Notes: a model not told the origin generated them from the sequence alone. A DNA stretch of 64,000 nt from Castor canadensis (GCF_047511655.1 NC_133396.1:132937490-133001489), one strand, 5' to 3'; positions 24,001 to 33,515 are shown, counted from the stretch's first letter. Program-made: numbers and translations.

Positions 24001-26797
24001 TGTGTTCAATTGTTAGCTTCTCTTCCTGATCACCTTATCTAAAACTGCCTCTCTTTTAATCATAAAAGAAATGGATAGTACAGTCTTTTTTCTTATAGCA
24101 TTTGTCATTACCTGACACTTTTTGTTTATTGCTTCTCTCTCCTTCTGGAGTATAATCACAAAAATAGCAGATTTTTTGTTCTCTGTTACTTTCCTATACT
24201 TTAAAGCAATGTCTGCCCCATAGCAGGCATTCATTAAAAGTTTACCAAAATAATGACTTTACATTTCTTCTGTAGCCTTTTCTTTCCTGTTGAATTCTGT
24301 CATCATAATGACAAAATAGAGCCTCCCTTGACAATTTGCTCTGATTACTCTATGTAGGATTTCAAAAGTGCTTGGGTTAAACCTCCTGAAATACTATTTT
24401 TCCAGAAGAATCCTATCAGATACAAATCTGGCTCAAAATTTCTTTTCTGCTCTGGACAATAATTGAAAGTCCTCATCATTCTTATAATGCAAATTCAAGG
24501 CCAATTTTGTAGTCAGCTGATCAAAAGCTCACATTGAAAAGCCATCATGTTTAAATCTCTGCTACTTTTAGCATGTTGCAAAGCCATTACTGCTGATTTT
24601 CTCCTCTTGGCATGCCCTCCGTGTGTCTGCCATGTTGCTGCTTCAGTATGAAGTCTCGTCATCATTAACCCAGGGCAATGAGTGGGCTCAGGAGGACCTC
24701 AGAAGTCAGTTTTCTGTCTGCTGTGGGGATTACACTCTGATCTTCCTTTTTCTTGTTGCTTTTTAGCTCTTGTCAATATATTTGTTTTTTCAAATTCTCC
24801 AACTTATTAACAAAAGCAGGAATGCCAATGTGGGTTATGTACGAATTAATATTACTTTATCAAAGATTTATTTATCTCTTTGATACCCAATGCAGCATCT
24901 TCTACCGAAGAAGATATTATATTGTCCAAAACAAATCTGGACTACACAGAAAAACAATGCTTTGATGGCACTGGGGTTTTAACCAGAGCCTTGCACTCAC
25001 TCGGTAGGCACTCTACATGAGACACAACCCCAGCTCTTTTTTGCTTTAGTTTTTTTTTGTTGTTTTTTTTTTTCACAGAGAGGGCCTCATGTTTCTGCTT
25101 AGGCCAGCCTCAGAACACAATCTTACCTATGCCTTCTTCTGTAGTTGGGATGACAGGTGTGTGCCATCACATCAAGCTAACTTATTGAGATGAGGTCTCA
25201 CTAGCTTTTGTTCAGGGCTGACCTTTAATCATGATCCTCCAAATCTCCACATCCCAAGTAGCTAGAATTACAGGTGTGAGCCATTGTACTCCTTCCTGAA
25301 CTACAGAAAATTACATCTTTTGTCAAAGCTAGATGGCCCATGAACCTTTAAAAAAGAACGAATAATGTCTTCCTTGGACACACTGAAGGTTTTTTATATT
25401 TTTTTCTTTAAGAATTAGAAGTTTTATGTGCTTGAAACAATCAAAAATTGAGAGTAGAAATTGTTTTTGCTTATGACAGTGGGAACTAAAATTCTGCTAA
25501 GCTTTAAACTGGATCATTTAAACAACTTAGAAATTGTTATTCAAAGTTATTGAATTTTGGAAGATCTTCCTACCATCATCAGACATTCAGTTGCATGGCT
25601 ACAAGTCACTCTCAACACTGGTTTTGAAATTAGTACTGGGAAGTCCTAAGTCATACCCTTACACCAGATGTCTGATGACACACGGAATTATCAACTTCTA
25701 ACTTACGTAGCATTCCCAGAGTTCTGGTAGCAGGCTTCTGCCAGTCTGTTCAACAGAACACAGGTAATGAGGAGATCACTCAGTTCAATGTCCACACAAT
25801 GAGCACACTGGGCTCAAGTACTGGTAAGTAACTAAGTGAAAAAGTACATGTCAACTTGCAAGAACTCAATCGGCACTAAAATTCTCAAGATTAAACCTCT
25901 TATACATATATTTCTGATAAGAGATATAATCATTGTACAGTTTCTCAGGTTATAGTCAATGCCTACCATCCCTAAACCGTGAAATAGAGAAACAAGCATT
26001 AGAGAAGATGCAATACTTGAGTGAAAACTACAAGTACAGCAAAGCATGATTGAACAGCTTCAGAGCATGGTGTGTCACAGACGCATTCATGCATACATAC
26101 ACATCTGAGCATGTAAACCTTTTAGACAAAGTATTGTACTTGCATCCTCTGAAGAAGAAATGAGGTCAAATAATGTATTTTAACAATAGAAAGACCAGTT
26201 ATTTTCTCTTTAAAAATCAGCAAACATGGTTTAATGGTCTCCTTCAACTTTATCTTTTAGACTTGTAATTCAGAAAGTAAGCAATAGGAATGATACAAGA
26301 ATAGATTGGAAGTTGTTACACACATGGAAAGATGATATGAGAACTTCTGAACATGGTAAAATGATTGTAACCTGTACTGTGTGATGTCAAGTAGAAGTGA
26401 AAATGACCTGATAGGCTGTTTCCACTTTCAGGAAAGTTTGTCCTGAACACTCCTGTTCTTAGTGACCTTGTCTGCTCCCTAAAAGAAATTCTGGAAAAAA
26501 GCATATAATGTTTACACTATAGAATGACATCAATAAATAGATACAAGTTTTTAAAATAATAAAGTTCATAATAAATTTTAATGTGACATATGATACAATG
26601 AATATCACCTTTTGTTTTTGTAGATAATGGGCTCTCAGAGTGATCTCGCAGGTGAAATAGAAGAGCAAACACAAGAGAAGATTCAAGAACTGAACAAAAG
26701 CTACAATAGGTGCATGGAAGGTGTCATTAAACAGCTTCTGAGCATGGTGTGTGACATGAAACCAGAAATCCACGTGAACTACAGAGCCACCAGCTAA
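12015..26797 (+). CDS. ATP6V1G3: V-type proton ATPase subunit G3 (three-exon gene, whole CDS span)
   Basis: Spliced CDS join(12015..12096, 22783..22883, 26624..26797), 118 codons plus TAA. Subunit G pairs with subunit E to form the peripheral stalks that hold the catalytic V1 head against the membrane sector while the rotor turns; G3 is the kidney-enriched isoform, linked to acid secretion by intercalated cells (family knowledge). Seen here: a start MTSQSQGIQQLLQAEKRAKD typical of animal G subunits, a highly charged K/E/R/Q helix to about residue 60, and a C-terminus containing VCDMKPEIHVNYRATS. The run KDKLEEAKKRKGKRLKQAK (residues 19-37) matches G3 rather than G1 or G2 as I know them. Length equals the family norm and there is no internal stop or frameshift. 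Introns are phase 1 (inside codon 28) and phase 0 (after codon 61). An in-frame TGA at 11946-11948 with no ATG before 12015 supports the start. Expected to be functional. Confidence 0.97.
12158..12240 (+). repeat. MIR SINE fragment
   Basis: 'catgggctctggatcaggca' and 'gacctgagttgaaactctg' match the MIR 5' tRNA-like part. Confidence 0.6.
12680..12800 (-). repeat. MIR SINE, reverse
   Basis: 'tattattcctgttttatgta', 'cagaaactgaga' and 'ctgcccaaggttat' follow the reverse MIR order. Confidence 0.55.
12850..13065 (-). repeat. MIR SINE, reverse, split by a younger SINE
   Basis: 'atttgcccaaggtcatactc' and 'aaaaacaggatt' on the left side, 'gcataagacctgattcccca' on the right. The gap is filled by an ID-type SINE (12913-13017) flanked by a direct repeat. 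Confidence 0.55.
12901..13029 (-). repeat. ID-type SINE, reverse, with perfect 12-bp target-site duplication
   Basis: The direct repeat aaaaacaggatt occurs at 12901-12912 and 13018-13029. Between them the reverse complement of the ID-like unit is readable: 'gcactgaggtttgaactcag', 'gccctcatgcttacaaggca', 'cacttgagctaccatgccgg'. The body is about 105 bp. The intact duplication shows the ID-like unit transposed alone. Confidence 0.9.
13200..16310. other. Intron 1, mostly unique
   Basis: No coding exon recognised. 14385-14540 carries the same unnamed old repeat type as 5350-5590 ('ttattgagtgcctagtagtt'). Confidence 0.4.
16320..16465 (+). repeat. MIR SINE fragment
   Basis: 'gacagtacctatgttgtaga', 'cataacaggtgctccaccaa' and 'cagctgctattaatatt' follow the MIR 3' half. 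Confidence 0.5.
16745..16945 (-). repeat. L1 3' UTR fragment, reverse
   Basis: 'ggggttcattgtgataattc', 'ttagaacaagttcaccctt' and 'cttttcaaacagtgttttgt' parallel the start of the reverse L1 at 43778, indicating the same L1 3' UTR type. Confidence 0.55.
17806..18215 (-). repeat. MLT1-like MaLR LTR, reverse
   Basis: 'ttagggctattgtaataaat', 'gattctctcacagccttgga', 'agcaaggtgctggcaggtt', 'tttctggtggtaccagcaaa' and 'tggcctcaccctaatgttac' follow the familiar reverse MLT1-type string order. Family name from memory; moderately sure. Overlapping forward frames of 71 and 88 codons are repeat-derived. Confidence 0.6.
18230..19405 (+). repeat. L2 LINE, 3' part, forward
   Basis: Long colinear match to the L2 3' ORF2 region and tail: 'ggctccatgctgatgattcc', 'attcttgactccaccttc', 'tttggggtcatcatggactc', 'ctaagaatccttcatggagt', 'gggcctttgcactttctgtt', 'ccctctacctgg'. 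About 1.1 kb, an unusually long L2 remnant. No intact reading frame. Confidence 0.75.
19538..19907 (-). other. Two overlapping reverse open frames of unknown nature
   Basis: Frames 19538-19768 and 19689-19907 on the reverse strand overlap in different phases. The first is highly charged near its end (TEKEEDAQEEPEKSRGTKSW). This could be a frameshifted relic of a processed gene copy, but I recognise no family and see no poly(A) tail or flanking duplication. Probably not a gene. Confidence 0.15.
22246..22262. repeat. Poly(A) tract
   Basis: A17 run in intron 1; possibly the tail of an unrecognised old insertion. Confidence 0.7.
22783..22883 (+). CDS. ATP6V1G3: ATP6V1G3 coding exon 2
   Basis: Completes Arg28 (c|ga) and encodes residues 29-61, KGKRLKQAKEEAMAEIDQY followed by RMQRDKEFRLKQSK, the charged stator helix that pairs with subunit E. 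The acceptor is 'attaattttcag|g' and the donor 'aag|gtaagg'. Length is 101 nt, so exon 1 plus exon 2 is exactly 183 nt (61 codons) and the next intron is phase 0. Confidence 0.96.
23880..24250 (+). repeat. L2 LINE 3' end, forward
   Basis: 'cacagggcctttgcacaaac', 'catttgtcattacctgacac', 'ttttgtttattgcttctctc' and 'ctgccccatagcaggcattc' match the L2 3' terminus. Confidence 0.65.
24965..25305 (-). repeat. Composite rodent SINE, reverse (ID-like plus two Alu/B1-like units)
   Basis: Reverse ID-like unit first ('gatggcactggggttttaac'), then two reverse Alu/B1-like units, each ending in a typical reverse head: 'gatgacaggtgtgtgccatc' and 'gaattacaggtgtgagccat'. The 5'-3' order in element sense is Alu-like, Alu-like, ID-like. 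Confidence 0.75.
25951..26080 (+). pseudogene. Decayed duplicate of ATP6V1G3 coding exon 3 inside intron 2
   Basis: Two blocks are colinear with exon 3. Block 1, from 25979, reads EIEKQALEKMQ against EIEEQTQEKIQ (residues 72-82), about 70% identical over 56 nt by hand count. Block 2, 26049-26079, reads IEQLQSMVC against IKQLLSMVC (residues 96-104), 28 of 31 nt identical. The first-block frame ends in TGA at 26047-26049. The two blocks are in different frames: the spacing from the Glu72 codon to the Ile96 codon is 68 nt here and 72 nt in exon 3, a net 4-nt loss. The 5' part is also shorter by about 5 nt, and similarity to the C-terminal PEIHVNYR end is lost. I see no matching similarity in the flanking intron. 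It looks like an ancient exon duplication that has decayed; use as an alternative exon is unlikely but not excluded. Confidence 0.75.
26624..26797 (+). CDS. ATP6V1G3: ATP6V1G3 coding exon 3 (terminal)
   Basis: Encodes residues 62-118 and TAA at 26795-26797. The acceptor is 'tttgtttttgtag|a'. The peptide starts IMGSQSDLAGEIEEQTQEK and ends VCDMKPEIHVNYRATS; the motif CDxxPEIHxNYR is a hallmark of the C-terminus of vertebrate G subunits. A 127-codon reverse-strand open frame covers this exon and is only its shadow. A decayed copy of this exon lies about 0.65 kb upstream (25951-26080). Confidence 0.96.
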   Translation: MMGSQSDLAGEIEEQTQEKIQELNKSYNRCMEGVIKQLLSMVCDMKPEIHVNYRATS

Positions 26798-27190
26798 ACG
26801 TCCATCACCCTGTGCGATAAGTGGTGTGTGGGTGCCTCCCACTTGCTTAGGGATTCATGTTTATGTTAAGGAATGTGAAATTTAATCTGAAATTTTCTGG
26901 ATATTTACAAATTTCAATATGACAAAATTCACATATAGACACTGATTTTAAAAGATGATTAAAAATGGTTTTATCTTTCCTGGTAATAGTTAAGATCTTG
27001 TCATTTAACTTGTGGCAAGTCAAGGATAGAAAGTAACATGTTTTTGACACTTGAAAGGAAAATAGTCATGACAGCCCTTTTAAGATATTTTTTTCTTATT
27101 TCTTCTTTTTATCAATTAAGAAGATGTGATCTTAGATGTGGTTGTTAAGAGACGATTTTTAAAGGAAATATTCTTTTTTTTTTCTTTTTA
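26798..27190 (+). other. Probable 3' UTR and 3' flank of ATP6V1G3
   Basis: Unique AT-rich sequence after the stop codon. The nearest poly(A) signal-like hexamer is ATTAAA at 26958-26963; the first AATAAA (27210) lies inside L1 debris. The true cleavage site cannot be set from sequence. Confidence 0.35.
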
Positions 27191-27400
27191 ACATAGATGC
27201 AAAAATCCTCAATAAAATAATGGCAAACTGAATTCAATCACATATCAAAAAAATCATACACCATGACCAAGTAGGCTGCATTCCAGGAATCATACGTGAA
27301 TCATAAATGTAATACAGCACATTAACAGAAGCAAAGACAAAAACCACTTGATCATCTCAAGAGATACAGAAAAAGCCTGTGTTAAAATTCAACATCCTTT
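27191..27400 (+). repeat. L1 ORF2 fragment, forward
   Basis: 'catagatgcaaaaatcctca', 'ataaaataatggcaaactga', 'accatgaccaagtaggctg' and 'tgatcatctcaagagataca' match the reverse-transcriptase region of L1 ORF2. Truncated at both ends. Confidence 0.8.
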
Positions 27401-27425
27401 CTTTTTTTGTTGTTGTTGTTGATTG

Positions 27426-27491
27426 ATTGGTATTTATTGGACTGACTCCATTCCTGATTGGTTGACTTTTAGATAGCCTGTCACCGATTGG
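27426..27491. promoter_or_regulatory. Cluster of four ATTGG (inverted CCAAT) boxes
   Basis: ATTGG occurs at 27426-27430, 27436-27440, 27457-27461 and 27487-27491. The third lies in CTGATTGGTT, an excellent NF-Y site; the fourth in ACCGATTGGC. The cluster lies just downstream of an L1 fragment and about 0.63 kb after the ATP6V1G3 stop. It may be the remnant of an LTR promoter; function is inference. Confidence 0.35.
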
Positions 27492-27609
27492 CTTGTTTGA
27501 CAAAATGTGTTCAATGAAGCAAGTTACACTGACTGACAGAAAGAGTTTAACACCCAGCTATAGTGGTACTTGTTCCCATGGTTACAAAACAACTAGGCTT
27601 TTCCTAAAA

Positions 27610-27800
27610 ACATGAGATATTATTTATTCTCAATACCATAATTTAATGTAATCATTCTCTTGTCACTGGATAATTGGATTATTTACAATTTTTCTTTCAT
27701 AAATAATGCTTTGTTGAACATCCTAAGAAATCCTCATGCACATCTCTGATTATTTTCTTAAGGAAGATTCTTAGAAGTGTATTAGTGATTTAACAATTTT
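27610..27800 (-). repeat. Possible old L1 fragment, reverse
   Basis: 'tttcataaataatgctttgt', 'tgaacatcctaagaaatcc' and 'gattcttagaagtg' resemble a common reverse L1M string. Weak. Confidence 0.35.
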
Positions 27801-28670
27801 TTTAAAATTTTATGAAAGTAATACTGGTTTGTTAGAGAACACTTAGGAGAAAAAGATACATAAAATGTAGAAAATAAAAGGAAATATTCTTATACACATC
27901 TAAAGTGAACATGTCAAGGATTTTATTGAACTCATTAATCAATGAAGAAACCATAAAATGTCACCACTAGCTAAAAAAAAAAACTAAAAAATGCATGAAG
28001 AGAAAAGACACATGCAGAGACAGAAATAATGGGTTACATAATCATTTTGAAAGAAATGGATTCCATGACTTCAACTAACCAGGTACAAGTCTCATTCAAG
28101 TAGATTTTTAAAAGAAAAAAACGTGATAACCTGATTTAGTAAAGAAGTGAATTCCCAGGCATAATGAGTGAGTATACCATTAGCTCAGCCTCTGTAATAA
28201 CTAAGCTCACTTCTAAAGTGCTTAGTACTTTGTTAGTTCAATGTATAAATTATCTCAGTCTTATTGTGGGAGAAGTGTCCCCAGTTACAAATGACCATGG
28301 GTGTCTAAGGACCTCAGCTAGAGTTGCTTGAGAAATTCTGCAGTGCACCGGGTTTTACCCTGGCAATGTGAAGCCAATGTTAATTCCCTTCTGTTCCTAG
28401 GTAAGTTTCTGCATATGCATCACTAGGAATCACGGATACCAAGTGTCTTTGGTTTTCAAGTAATTTGTACAGGAAATGTTTAATTCCAGTACAAATAAAA
28501 GTAACAAATTTTGCTACCATTCTACCCCATATCTTAATATCTCAGATTTGTATTCACATTAAGATGCATGAAAGAAAACTGGAGTTCCATTTGTTTCCTT
28601 ACTTTCCCAACCTTCGAAATGATGAAAACAAATCTAGTTAGTTCCTCAGTCTTTTGTTGTCATTTTGTTC
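27800..28670. other. Unique intergenic sequence
   Basis: AT-rich; nothing recognised. Confidence 0.4.
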
Positions 28671-28671
28671 T

Positions 28672-28997
28672 GTATTTGGTACTGGGGTTTGAATTCAGAG
28701 CTTTGCCCTTATAAGACAGGCACTCTACCACTTGAGCCATGCCTCAGCCCTTTCAGCTCTGATTATTTTGGAGATAGGATCTCACATTTTGCCCTCCCCA
28801 GTCAAGACTGCACCGTGATCCTCCTATGTACACTTCCCACTGTTGCTAGGATGGACAGATGTGTGTCAACTCACCTAGTGATGGGTTGAGATGGAGTCTC
28901 ACAAACTGTTTATCCAGGGTGGCCTCTGACCAAGGTCCTCAAAATCTCAGCCTCTCAAATAGGATTAAAGTCATGAGCTACTTGCACCTGGCTAGCA
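28672..28997 (-). repeat. Composite rodent SINE, reverse
   Basis: Reverse ID-like unit ('ggtactggggtttgaattca', 'ctctaccacttgagccatgc') followed by two reverse Alu/B1-like units ('ctaggatggacagatgtgtg' and 'cttgcacctggct' ends). The 74- and 65-codon forward frames here are repeat-derived. Confidence 0.75.
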
Positions 28998-28999
28998 TC

Positions 29000-30990
29000 T
29001 CGGTTTTATGTAGTAGATTTCTCCATTATGAGAAAGACAATTGGATCCTCTATTAATGAACAGAAAGGTACCACGCCTTCCTAGAACACTTCAGTCATTG
29101 TTTTTAAGAATGAGAATAGACAGCAAGTCAAGTCTCCCAAAACTGAGGCCAGTCATGGAGAATTTCCACTTCAACACAGACTTGGGGAATTCAATTAATT
29201 TATCCTACAGAGCTTAGATATATAAAATAATAAGTAGAACTGCCCATTTGAAAAGTTACCATGTCGAAAGATAATTTGGAAAAACACACCTAGTGATTTA
29301 CCTTACACCATAAGATTTCATTTTCTGTTTGATCTCATGAAAACCAAAATGTCAGTTTTCTAGATGGGAAGTTTCAGTATATTATCTAAATACTAGGTTA
29401 AGTAAATTTTTTGTGTCTGCAAGGACCTAGAATTGTTTTGGGGTTCTAAGGACTTTAAAGACACATTAAAGTTGGAATAGGATTTTTCTTAGATGTAAAG
29501 TGGCAATCCCCCCCAGAAGAAAGACATGAGAATGGGGTGTTGACAGACTGTGCCTCTGGTCCTGCCTGTGACCCGTGCTCTCTATGTCCCACTGGCAAAT
29601 AGCTCAACCTTCCTGGACCTCATATTCTTTTTGGTGTTTTAATCTACAAGATGGTGGATCTCTATTAGTGCTTAACGTTTAATTATACATATGGAATTGA
29701 ACCAATTTCAAAGAGCAGCATTCACGATTTGCAGCTTCTTTCATTCACTACTATAGTGTTTGTTAATTTCTCAGTGACTCCATATCTGTTCTAAGCACTC
29801 TCTTGTCAGGAGTATTTGCTGTCCCCAGCATCCTGGAATGTATGTAGCTCATATATTTTTACATTCAAATATGGTTTCATATCTTTGTGTAACTGAATGA
29901 GTCATTTCCCCAGAACTCTCAGATTCTCACAGATAGTAAAGTGCCAGGTTTTACTTTATTTGCATATGAAAAGGTTTTATAAATTTCAGAGATAACTCAC
30001 CTAGCTATGGGAGCTTTCTCAGTCACACAAATAGGTTGGCTTTTTTGTGCATGTTCTTATCCTAAAAGGATTTTTTTCTGTTCACACGTCTTCACACAGA
30101 AATTAAATAACCTAAGCAGATTTTTAATTCTTCTCTATCCTTATTTTGATCCTTTGCACAGTCAGAGACTACAAAATGAAACATAACTCCATTAAGTTCT
30201 TACTCATTTCCATTGTACTTGAAAACAAAACCATGCAACTTACACAGCTGTAGTGGAAGAGAAAGATTAAAATTTTTTTCCTGTGTATTAGTGCACACAC
30301 AAAGCCAACAACTACTACCAATGCATTACTAATATCACTTTCTAGATATTTCTAAATATAGGACAGAGCTAGTAAAACACTGTTGGCTCTGGCTTTGGAA
30401 CAGCCCAGCTCAGGCTCTCCTAGAATGAGCCAACCCCCAACATGTAAGAGCCTGACTGAAATAAGCAAAACCTGTTACCTGCAGCTGTCCATGAAAACAT
30501 GTGAGCAAAGAGGAGACCAGGTAATGTAAGATCCATTAATGTAGCTTTAAAAAGTAGAGGGTGAGGAATTGCCTTAAGTGCTGCTAAATATTCAAGTAAA
30601 ACAGAGCGGGGTGTGACTGTGGGAGTCATGTGTTCAAGGAGATGACCTGTGATAAGAAGTAGCAGGTACAGGTAACCATGAAAATGACCAGAGAAATGGC
30701 ACTATGGCTTGAGGGAGAGGTGTGTCAGGCCTGCTTTTCTTTGAAATAGGAAATATTGGAGCAAACTCATATGCTGGTTAAATTCTGCTAGAAGGAAATT
30801 TGATGTAAAGAAAAGAGAAGGGAACTACTGAAGAAGCAAGGCTCTTGAGAGAGCAAGAAATGTAGGATTCAGATCATAAGAAAAGAGTTGCCCTTAGACA
30901 CAAATAGGAATTACTCATGTGAACAGGAAGACCACAGTGGGTATGGATTGACAGAAAACTGGGTCAGTATATCTAGTGTTAGGAAAACTA
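29000..30990. other. Mostly unique intergenic sequence
   Basis: A weak MIR lies at about 29540-29690 ('caaatagctcaaccttcctg', 'aatctacaagatggtggatc'). No gene recognised. Confidence 0.4.
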
Positions 30991-31446
30991 GAAAGTTCCT
31001 ATGGGATCAAGCATGATGTCAATGCCTATAGTCCTAACTTAGTGGTAGGCAGACGTAGGAGAATCAAAGTCCAAGGCTAGCCCAGGCAAAAGTGCAAGAT
31101 CTTAGCTAAAAACATGAAGTAAGTGATGACTCACACCTCCAATCCTCACCACTTAGTAGGTAGAGATTTGGAGTATTACAACTCGAGGCCAGTCTAGGAA
31201 AAAAGTTAGCAAGATCCCATTTCAACAAACAAGAAGGGTGTAGAGGGTTGGGCCTATCCGAGCTATAGGGGAGGCATAGGTAGGACCATCATCTGAGGCC
31301 AGTCCTTGGCAAAAAAGAGCAAGACCTTATCTGAAAAATGAACAAAAGGAAAAAAGGCTGGCAGTGTGGCTCAAGTGGTACAAGGCCCTGAGTTTAATCC
31401 TCAGTACTGTCCAGAAAAAAAAAAAAGAAAGAAGAAAGTTCCTGTG
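30991..31446 (+). repeat. Composite SINE with three Alu/B1-like units plus ID-like unit and target-site duplication
   Basis: Flanked by gaaagttcctatg (30991-31003) and gaaagttcctgtg (31434-31446), a 13-bp direct repeat with one mismatch. Units: about 31004-31115, 31116-31233 and 31234-31355 (each ends with a degenerate 'gcaagatc...atctca' string), then the ID-like unit from 31356 ('ggctggcagtgtggctcaag', 'ccctgagtttaatcctcagt') and an A12 tail. The ID-like unit lacks about 20 nt of its middle. The single pair of flanking repeats indicates all units were inserted as one copy. Confidence 0.85.
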
Positions 31447-32340
31447 TGATTACTGCCATGTTCAAATTAAACATGAGAAACACAATCAGCTGAGAATAAA
31501 CAGAAGTTTTAGAAGACTTAGCAAAATGAGACAATGGGTAGAATATTCATTTCAGAGTAAGAAGATGACCATGGTAGGGAAGGATTGCCTAGCAGTGTTG
31601 ACTGTCTAAATGGATATCATTGTCACAATGCTAAATGGAATCATCATCTGTGTTTCTCTCTGGTGATGGTGTGCTGCAGAGGGTCAGTTCCCACCTCTAG
31701 CTTCATCCACAAAGGCCTGAGATCAGATCTCTTGGCCTGTGTCCTTCAACTCTAAAGCTAAACTCGAATAAGTCTTCTCAAAAGGATTACAAGTTTATAG
31801 CCATAAACTTAAAGAAAATAAGATTATTGGAAGAAAAGCACTTTTTAAAAAGAAAGAAATATGAGCACAGACATCCTTAAAACTTAATGATTCTATTTTA
31901 CCAACCTGAAGAAGTAGAACTGCTAACTAACTCTACCAGGCTCTATTTCCTTTTCCCTCCTATTCCCATTCTCTTGGGACTGCCTCATACTGGCATTGTA
32001 ACAAGTGGCTGGTTTACAGAGCTTCCTTTCTCCCCAAAGTGACCAAAGTCCTTACTCATTGGCTTAAATAAAGGAGCAATTTTACAGCATGTGCATATGA
32101 ATCATTCTTTGATGCATTCATTCATTCAACCCTGATTGTTGAATTCTGTTCCATCACATATAGGATATTGGTACTAGAAATATCACTGAAACTGATGAGT
32201 CTTGTCTTCTTTGTCCTACCATCTTTTGTGACCCAAGTTTTCAATTCTAGCTTAAGATGAGGGGCACTTTGAACTTACTGGGGTTCCCAGTGTCTTGAGA
32301 TCAATTAAATTCCTGCTAATGTGCTGTGAACAGAAAACAC
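31447..32340. other. Unique intergenic sequence
   Basis: No gene recognised. 'gcattcattcattcaaccct' at about 32115 may be part of an old repeat. Confidence 0.4.
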
Positions 32341-32344
32341 AGTG

Positions 32345-32480
32345 ACTCTGACTATATGAAAGAGGTGGTTTACACAGTAGTTAGGAGTGCCAGTCCTGGA
32401 CTAAGCTGCCTAGATTCATACACAAGTGGACACATGAGTCCGTATAGAATAATGACCGTAATTACTACTTCAGGAAAGAG
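32345..32480 (+). repeat. MIR SINE fragment
   Basis: 'acacagtagttaggagtgcc' and 'aagctgcctagattcataca' match the MIR 5' half. Confidence 0.5.
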
Positions 32481-32594
32481 AACTGAGCCAAACAGGTTAA
32501 TACAAAGACAAAATGACTGTTAACAGGGATTATGAACAGGAGAATTGCAGACTAATCACTGCAGTTTCTTTCTGGAGTCAATTTAGATCATTAT

Positions 32595-32750
32595 GACATT
32601 ATCTTGTTTTATTTTGTTTCATTTTGTTTTGTTGGAGATAGGAGCTTACTATCTAGCCCAGGCTAACCTGATATTCCCTGTGAAGCTCAGACTAGCCTCA
32701 AACTCATAACCCTCCTGCCTCCACTACCTGAGTGCAGGGATTACAGGAAA
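32595..32750 (-). repeat. B1/Alu-like SINE monomer, reverse
   Basis: 'tagcccaggctaacctgat', 'cagactagcctcaaactcat', 'aaccctcctgcctccactac', 'gagtgcagggattacagg': the classic reverse order of a 7SL-derived monomer, after a T-rich tail (attttgtttcattttgtttt). Confidence 0.85.
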
Positions 32751-33251
32751 ATTTTCTCATTTTCGAAGTAAACTCTGAACTGTTTCTTCATCTTCAGTTA
32801 AATAGAATCCAATGGAACAGAAGTTTAACTGAGCCTATTTTACCATACTCACACTTGCATTGAAAAAGCGTTACAACTGTTAACTTGTTACCATTTTTAT
32901 TAATGTGCAATCAATTAATAAGAACATATGTGTTCCACAAGACAGACCCCAAAGATATTGAAAGAGAGATTCCAGTGAATACAAGAACCTTGCCAGTATT
33001 CTGAAGACCCGTATCCTAGTGGAATTCACAGTTTGTTGTCACAGTTCAGAAAGATGCTTTCCTAAGCACAAATGTAAATATGTCAAAACACCCCAAATAA
33101 ACCACCAACACTGAGCATTATGTACATTTAAGTCAATACAAGAAGCAAGAAGCTTCTTGCAGTGATAAGGCTAGAATCAGCCAGGTTTAAAAGAGCTGGG
33201 ATTTTGCTGATTAAAAGTTGCATAAACCACTGGCTTCAAAAGGATTTTTAA

Positions 33252-33478
33252 GTTGGTGGCTAATACCTGTAACCCTCACTACTTGGAAGGTTGAGATCAG
33301 AGGTTTGCAGCTCTGGTCCAGCCTGTGCAAAAAGGTTCATGAGGCTCTCAAACCAATGGAAAAAAATTAAGTGTGGTTGTATGTACCAATATCTCAGATA
33401 TGGCAGGAAGTATAAATAGGAGGATCAAGGTCCAGAGCTGGCAAAAGTGGGACCCTATCTCAAAAATAACCAGAGCAA
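33252..33478 (+). repeat. Dimeric Alu/B1-like SINE without ID-like tail
   Basis: Unit 1 'tggtggctaatacctgtaac' to 'ctctggtccagcctgtgcaa'; unit 2 'gtgtggttgtatgtaccaat' to 'gggaccctatctcaaaaata'. It is followed directly by a short L1-like string. Confidence 0.7.
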
Positions 33479-33479
33479 C

Positions 33480-33515
33480 TAGCCATTAAGGAAATGCAAA
33501 TCAAAACCAATTTCT
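33480..33515 (+). repeat. Short L1 ORF2 scrap
   Basis: 'aaggaaatgcaaatcaaaac' is a hallmark string near the 3' end of L1 ORF2. Only about 35 bp remain, touching the SINE. Confidence 0.5.

Larger units (their letters stand above)
22884..26623 (+). other. ATP6V1G3: ATP6V1G3 intron 2 (3.7 kb)
   Basis: GT-AG intron, phase 0. It contains an L2 3' end (about 23880-24250), a reverse composite SINE (about 24965-25305) and a decayed copy of coding exon 3 (25951-26080). The remainder is unique AT-rich sequence. Confidence 0.9.

Noticed and set aside
25951..26080. Exon-3 copy as a working alternative exon
   Set aside because: The phase-0 frame from exon 2 meets early stops from either nearby AG (25947/25948 or 25953/25954 area), and the two homologous blocks are in different frames; kept as a relic.
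26459..26842. 127-codon open frame (-)
   Set aside because: Antisense to ATP6V1G3 exon 3 and its flanks; shadow of the real exon.
27210..27215. AATAAA as the ATP6V1G3 poly(A) signal
   Set aside because: It lies inside an L1 ORF2 fragment ('cctcaataaaataatgg'), where the hexamer is part of the L1 consensus; use is possible but not supported.
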